Source: Tyto alba
Lineage: Eukaryota; Chordata; Aves; Strigiformes; Tytonidae
Reading direction: 5' to 3'
NCBI RefSeq assembly: GCF_018691265.1
Contig: NW_024881321.1
Span: 14,821,387 to 14,885,386, forward strand
Length of the DNA stretch: 64,000 nt
Below the pieces are notes generated by a model. The model was not told where the DNA came from. It was given only the letters and a program-made list of their open reading frames with translations, and ran no database searches. Both the position numbers and the translations under genes were made by a program. The number at the start of each line of letters is the position of its first letter. Position 1 is the first letter of the stretch. Below are positions 62,042 to 64,000 of the stretch, piece after piece.

Positions 62042-63706
62042 CTGCAGAAAAAAAGATACAAATTAACTGAATAGGAACAAGCTATGCGAGAGATTGCCAA
62101 AGTGCTGTGTCAGCATTATTCTAAAATGGTCAAAATTAATGGGACTATAAACAACTAAAAATAGATACAACCCATAATATCCTAGTACTGTAAAGTTACT
62201 TACTCGCACCTGACATCTTTCACTTGAAAGTGTGAGAGCAGAAAAAAATAGTGATTTTAGATCTGTCATCAATTTAGTGAACTGTTGATGTGAAAGGGTT
62301 TTCTATAATCTGTGGAATGTAATTGATGCTTCCACTTTAGTCCCTGAGGTAAGGTCAAGTTTACCAATTCCAAAATTGTGTGTTTCCAGTATTCCTAAAG
62401 AGGTTCAAGTGTCCTTCAGAATAAGTTTGGCAGCTTTAGACGCTATTCAATACCACACAAGGATGAATAACTTTAGGAAACTGTATCTTGATGAAACTAA
62501 CATAGTAGAGTCAGTTTATATGGTATGCAATAATAATAGTAATGATAATACACTGTAATTAATGCTACCAAACATACCAAAGCAGAGGTCTTGCGTGTTT
62601 CCTAACAAACTGTCCAAACATCACTATTCACGGCTTTTTTATGTGGACTGGTGTATTTGGGAAAAGAATCTTTCCAAATCGATTTTTTATTTCCTACAGA
62701 ATCTCATAAAAATTCTCTCTTGTAATTTAATTAATAGTAGATAAAAAAAAAGATGGGCTTCTGCATATAACTTAACACCTTGTATATCTACATTTAAACT
62801 TGACAACAGAAGCCCCGCTTTACAATTACGAAAAGAAATAGGCTTTTTTGAGTATAGTGTATCTGATCTATTTTAAATTTTTATTTTAGGATAAAGTGAT
62901 GCTTTTGAAGTATGTACTTTTCTTCACTAAATCTAAAGGGAACTTAGAGTGACTAATTCAGATGTAAACATCTGTGATGGTGGAACAAATTAATTTTTCA
63001 GAAAGTCTTGAAACACAACTAATAACAGAAAAATAATATTTTGGGTTTTTTTAAATCTTTGGTATGAATCCAAATCTTTCCAAGCACTACTGTGATATAA
63101 CATAAATCATTCCTCTACAACAAAATCTCTAGTCCACAGCTTCTTGCATTATACCACTATTTCTATTATACCTATTAATTCTTATATGGTTCAACATTAG
63201 GAACATATATACAGTATAACATTTCAAAATATCCATCAGAGAAGACAATAGAACTGAAGAATTAAACAAAAACTTGCCTGTCTACACAAAATAAAGAAAT
63301 TTTCATATGAAAGATCTTCAGGACATGCTGGTTACCAATTAAAATTCCAGATTGATTTTGATATTTTTTTGTAACATTTCTTCTGCATGAACAAAGATTA
63401 ACAAAATTACTTTGCTATAGAAATTGATCAGAACAAGAATTTTGTTTGAAAGGTAACAAGAAAATATTTCCAATGACTGCTTATTCTGTCTTTTTACAGT
63501 TTCTTAGGACTTAATTCTCCCATTCTGTCTTCAGAGGAAACTCCTGACATAATACTTGATAAAATACTAGGACTACATTTATAGCTATGGCAATCTCAGA
63601 TACTATACTTGTTTTCAGAAAAGTAATGTTTTTATGTACAACTATCAGAATATGTTACAGATAAAAAAAAAAAAAAAAAAAATAAAAATAAAGACTTTAT
63701 GATTAC
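62042..63706 (-). other. KLHL1: Last intron of KLHL1 (1,665 bp, GT-AG)
   Basis: Inferred from the two flanking exons: donor GTAATC at 63706-63701, acceptor TTTCTGCAG ending at 62042. The intron is phase 0. On the sense strand a long T run (63682-63663) lies about 25-45 bases after the donor. No other coding or RNA gene is evident within it. Confidence 0.9.
63663..63682 (+). repeat. A20 homopolymer inside the last KLHL1 intron
   Basis: On the sense strand this is T20, preceded by further T-rich sequence, starting about 25 bases after the intron donor. Confidence 0.9.
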
Positions 63707-63878
63707 CTGTGTCCATTCATTAGTTTGAGGGTCATATGCTTCCATAGTGTTCAGGTATGTTTGACCATCATAGCCACCTACTGCATATAATTTGTCACCA
63801 AGGAGACAGACACCAACAGCATCTCGGGGCATACTCAGTGGAGACACCATTGTCCATGTATCAGTTTTTGGATCATAC
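63707..63878 (-). CDS. KLHL1: Kelch-like protein 1, penultimate coding exon (partial gene)
   Basis: Seen: read on the minus strand, this 172-bp exon carries one base completing a split codon and then 57 codons, beginning [20 protein letters not shown] and ending TNEWTQ. It holds kelch-repeat hallmarks: the double glycine in YAVGGYDG, the spaced Y and W, and the start of the next repeat (AYDPQTNEW). It is bounded by a pyrimidine-rich acceptor ending CAG (AG at 63880-63879) and a donor GTAATC (63706-63701). Family knowledge: KLHL1 is a neuronal cytoplasmic BTB-BACK-kelch protein whose C-terminal six-bladed propeller binds actin; it is linked to neurite outgrowth and calcium-channel modulation. 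The wording here and in the next exon fits KLHL1 better than KLHL4 or KLHL5, whose corresponding stretches differ from memory (for example different residues after YDPK). Kelch identity is near certain; the paralogue is very likely. The upstream exons lie beyond 64000. Confidence 0.93.
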
Positions 63879-64000
63879 CTGAGGAAAGAGAAAGGAAACT
63901 GAGTGTCCAGGAAGAAGATAAGTATCAATTCATGCTGATCTTCACTAGAATATAGTTCTTTCTTCTGGAAAAAAAAAATAATCCTTTGTCACCTTATCCA
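63879..64000 (-). other. KLHL1: 3' end of the preceding KLHL1 intron (partial)
   Basis: Sequence upstream of the penultimate exon on the minus strand. It contains a good polypyrimidine tract (TTTCCTTTCTCTTTCCTCAG) directly before the acceptor. The intron is phase 1 (one base of the split Arg codon is in the exon). The rest is outside the window. Confidence 0.85.

Noticed and set aside
63632..63928. Single-exon reading of the kelch frame as a 98-residue protein
   Set aside because: The first and last thirds are intronic; splice sites at 63880-63879 and 63706-63705 and the downstream exon explain the homology limits.
1..64000. CRISPR arrays, operons, prokaryotic or phage systems
   Set aside because: No regularly spaced direct repeats with unique spacers and no dense gene clusters; introns, CR1 and LTRs show that this is vertebrate DNA.

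Overview
This window is vertebrate, almost certainly bird, genomic DNA. It is AT-rich and non-coding for more than 60 kb. It is littered with 5'-truncated CR1 LINEs, several with the avian (ATTCTATG) 3' end, and with solo endogenous-retrovirus LTRs. The only host protein-coding sequence I can support is at the right edge on the minus strand: the last two exons of a kelch-repeat protein that best fits KLHL1 (a neuronal BTB-kelch protein). The penultimate exon is at 63707-63878, followed by a 1,665-bp GT-AG intron. The last exon has only 19 codons plus a stop (61982-62041) and ends ...GACVVVIKQP. The rest of the gene lies beyond position 64000.

Layout from left to right. 30-2520 is an old minus-strand CR1 split by a minus-strand solo LTR (family A, 1159-1946). 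4060-4740 is a minus-strand CR1 with a readable reverse-transcriptase C-terminal region. 5488-5937 is a plus-strand CR1 tail. 5938-14404 is unique-looking AT-rich DNA. 14405-15650 is another minus-strand CR1. A degraded CR1-like stretch near 19480-20200 carries a 23-bp perfect inverted repeat. 25859-26931 is the longest family A LTR. 29785-30245 is a plus-strand CR1 tail followed by a 41-base T run. 31029-32793 is a plus-strand CR1 split by a 662-bp solo LTR (family C). 36933-37412 is a 480-bp plus-strand solo LTR (family B). 44127-45137 is the third family A LTR, apparently inside a very old CR1. 46600-61600 is gene-free AT-rich DNA with homopolymers and microsatellites. KLHL1 follows.

All five LTR insertions are flanked by 5-bp direct repeats (three perfect, two with one mismatch), and I see no internal gag/pol/env. 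They are therefore solo LTRs, and 5-bp duplications are typical of ERVL-type (class III) elements. In human the DNA downstream of KLHL1 is a large gene desert towards PCDH9. The content here agrees with that, but synteny is inferred, not seen.

I found no CRISPR array, rRNA, recognisable tRNA, operon or new protein system. The most interesting items are the nested-insertion chronology, the LTR family with an internal deletion and an unusually wide TATA-to-poly(A) distance, the 67-nt hairpin, and the very short terminal coding exon. All boundaries of old repeats are by eye and approximate. LTR ends and exon ends are exact where stated.
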